This document shows, piece by piece, positions 43,038 through 43,438 of a DNA stretch of 43,438 bases. The stretch comes from an uncultured Hyphomicrobiales bacterium (lineage in GTDB: Bacteria > Pseudomonadota > Alphaproteobacteria > Rhizobiales > Beijerinckiaceae), in the NCBI GenBank assembly GCA_903931945.1, contig CAIZEI010000141.1, forward strand, positions 1 to 43,438, written 5' to 3'. Every line of letters begins with the position of its first letter. Position 1 is the first letter of the stretch. A program made the position numbers and the translations under genes. The notes beneath the pieces were generated by a model. The model had not been told where the DNA came from, did not search any database, and saw only the letters and a program-made list of their open reading frames with translations.

Positions 43038-43190
43038 GTCGCCGAAGGAATACTGCGTGTGCCTGCGCGCAGGACGGAGGGGTGGCCGAGTGGTTGAAGG
43101 CGCACAGGCCGCCCTGGCGGCCGTCGCCGAAAGAATACTGCGTGCGCCTGCGCGCAGGACGGAGGGGTGGCCGAGTGGTTGAAGGCGCAC
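43038..43190 (+). repeat. Imperfect 68-bp direct repeat including the 5' half of tRNA-Ser
   Basis: Two 68-bp copies, 43038-43105 and 43123-43190, have an 85-bp period and differ at about two positions. Each includes the palindrome CCTGCGCGCAGG and ends in the first 30 nt of tRNA-Ser. Confidence 0.9.
43076..43105 (+). pseudogene. Truncated tRNA-Ser fragment (5' 30 nt)
   Basis: Identical to the first 30 nt of the complete tRNA-Ser at 43161, but it lacks the anticodon, variable and T arms. It could not form a tRNA and is a product of the partial duplication. Confidence 0.85.
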
Positions 43191-43250
43191 GCCTGGAAAG
43201 TGTGTTTACGGGAAACCGTAACGCGGGTTCGAATCCCGCTCCCTCCGCCA
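43161..43250 (+). tRNA. tRNA-Ser (GGA)
   Basis: 90-nt class II tRNA with encoded CCA. Acceptor GGAGGGG pairs with TCCCTCC, the anticodon loop is CTGGAAA (anticodon GGA) in the stem CACGC/GTGTG, a long variable arm (ACGGGAAACCGT) is present, and the T-arm holds GGTTCGAATCC. Its 3' half overlaps the recombinase-like frame on the other strand. Confidence 0.97.
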
Positions 43251-43438
43251 ATTCAGAACAGAACTGCGAACGCCGGGCGTAGCCGATTTTACGCCGCTGG
43301 CGGCGGCAAGCGTTCGGAGCAAATCGCCTTTCGATCCCATGATCCGCACCTCCTTCTCGGCCACCTCCACTCGCTGAGCCAGGGCGCGAAGGTGTTCGCG
43401 CCGATAGCCGCCGCCGTCGATCCGGATGCGCTCGCGGG
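43206..43438 (-). CDS. Site-specific serine recombinase, 3' end (partial, runs off the right edge)
   Basis: On the minus strand, from codon 43436 to TAA at 43208-43206, the window encodes 76 residues. They include IRIDGGGYRREHLRALAQRV, EKEVRIMGSKGDLLRTLAAA and RRERDSNPRYGFP. The first two segments closely recall the C-terminal tail of large serine recombinases in alphaproteobacterial elements; this is from memory, not a search. The last 15 codons are antisense to the tRNA-Ser 3' half, as expected when an element integrates into a tRNA gene and takes its recombinase end from the target. The catalytic domain lies outside the window. Confidence 0.6.
   Translation of the reverse strand, partial: RERIRIDGGGYRREHLRALAQRVEVAEKEVRIMGSKGDLLRTLAAASGVKSATPGVRSSVLNWRRERDSNPRYGFP

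Larger units (their letters stand above)
42813..43160. other. 348-bp intergenic region before tRNA-Ser
   Basis: No gene is supported on either strand. The first 170 bases show nothing notable. The rest holds a candidate tRNA promoter (42983-43010) and a partial copy of the tRNA 5' half with its upstream flank. Confidence 0.6.

Noticed and set aside
42027..43190. 387-codon minus-strand frame across extensin and tRNA upstream region
   Set aside because: Arg/Pro-rich shadow sequence with no motif; ends overlap tRNA-Ser repeats.

Overview
The window is GC-rich chromosomal DNA of an alphaproteobacterium, most likely of the order Hyphomicrobiales (Rhizobiales). Pointers are a DUF2794 gene, a def-fmt pair, a class I cytochrome c, a CobW/zinc-ABC operon behind a Zur-like palindrome, and many flavin monooxygenase, orphan substrate-binding-protein and PQQ-dehydrogenase genes of the kind common in soil and methylotroph-related members of this order. 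The genus cannot be fixed from the sequence alone.

Left part (1-17.3 kb). The window opens inside a PQQ-dependent alcohol dehydrogenase whose catalytic motif has the extra Asp typical of lanthanide enzymes. Next come a racemase-family protein lacking both catalytic cysteines and a divergent NMT1-type binding protein. A minus-strand run follows: a PaaK-like AMP-binding protein behind a long structured leader, thiD, hemH, and an exported protein built of two internal repeats. A six-gene zinc operon comes next: a 57-residue His-rich membrane peptide (too short for routine ORF calling), znuC, znuB, a CobW GTPase with a His-rich loop, a small unknown and a WD40 protein, headed by a 15-bp Zur-like palindrome. 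Two LLM flavin oxidoreductases then diverge from an exported LVIVD beta-propeller protein and a zinc alcohol dehydrogenase.

Middle (17.3-33.8 kb). Housekeeping-type genes (DUF2794, Bax-inhibitor-1, TauE/SafE, GT87, tRNA-Gly) lead to the most unusual part: ten minus-strand genes in close succession. In transcription order they are lutA, lutB, an enolase-superfamily enzyme, an ABC binding protein, an LhgO-like FAD oxidase, a second paralogous binding protein, an amidohydrolase, a TauD-type dioxygenase, an LLM flavin monooxygenase and an alpha/beta hydrolase. They diverge from a tandem pair of acetoacetate-decarboxylase genes, the first of which has lost the Schiff-base lysine. No transport permease or regulator lies in this block. 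It looks like an uncharacterised catabolic island for a compound taken up through a binding protein, attacked by two oxygenases, hydrolysed, and funnelled to 2-hydroxy or 2-oxo acids.

Right part (33.8-43.4 kb). RecQ is translationally coupled to a complete SsuABC-like transporter, which diverges from a class I cytochrome c. Next are a pterin-4a-carbinolamine dehydratase, a fourth LLM enzyme, fmt-def and an extensin-like lipoprotein. The end is a mobile-element boundary: a tRNA-Ser(GGA) gene preceded by a partial duplication of its own 5' half and promoter-proximal DNA, and the 3' end of a serine-recombinase-like gene whose frame runs antisense into the tRNA. An integrated element probably extends beyond the right edge.
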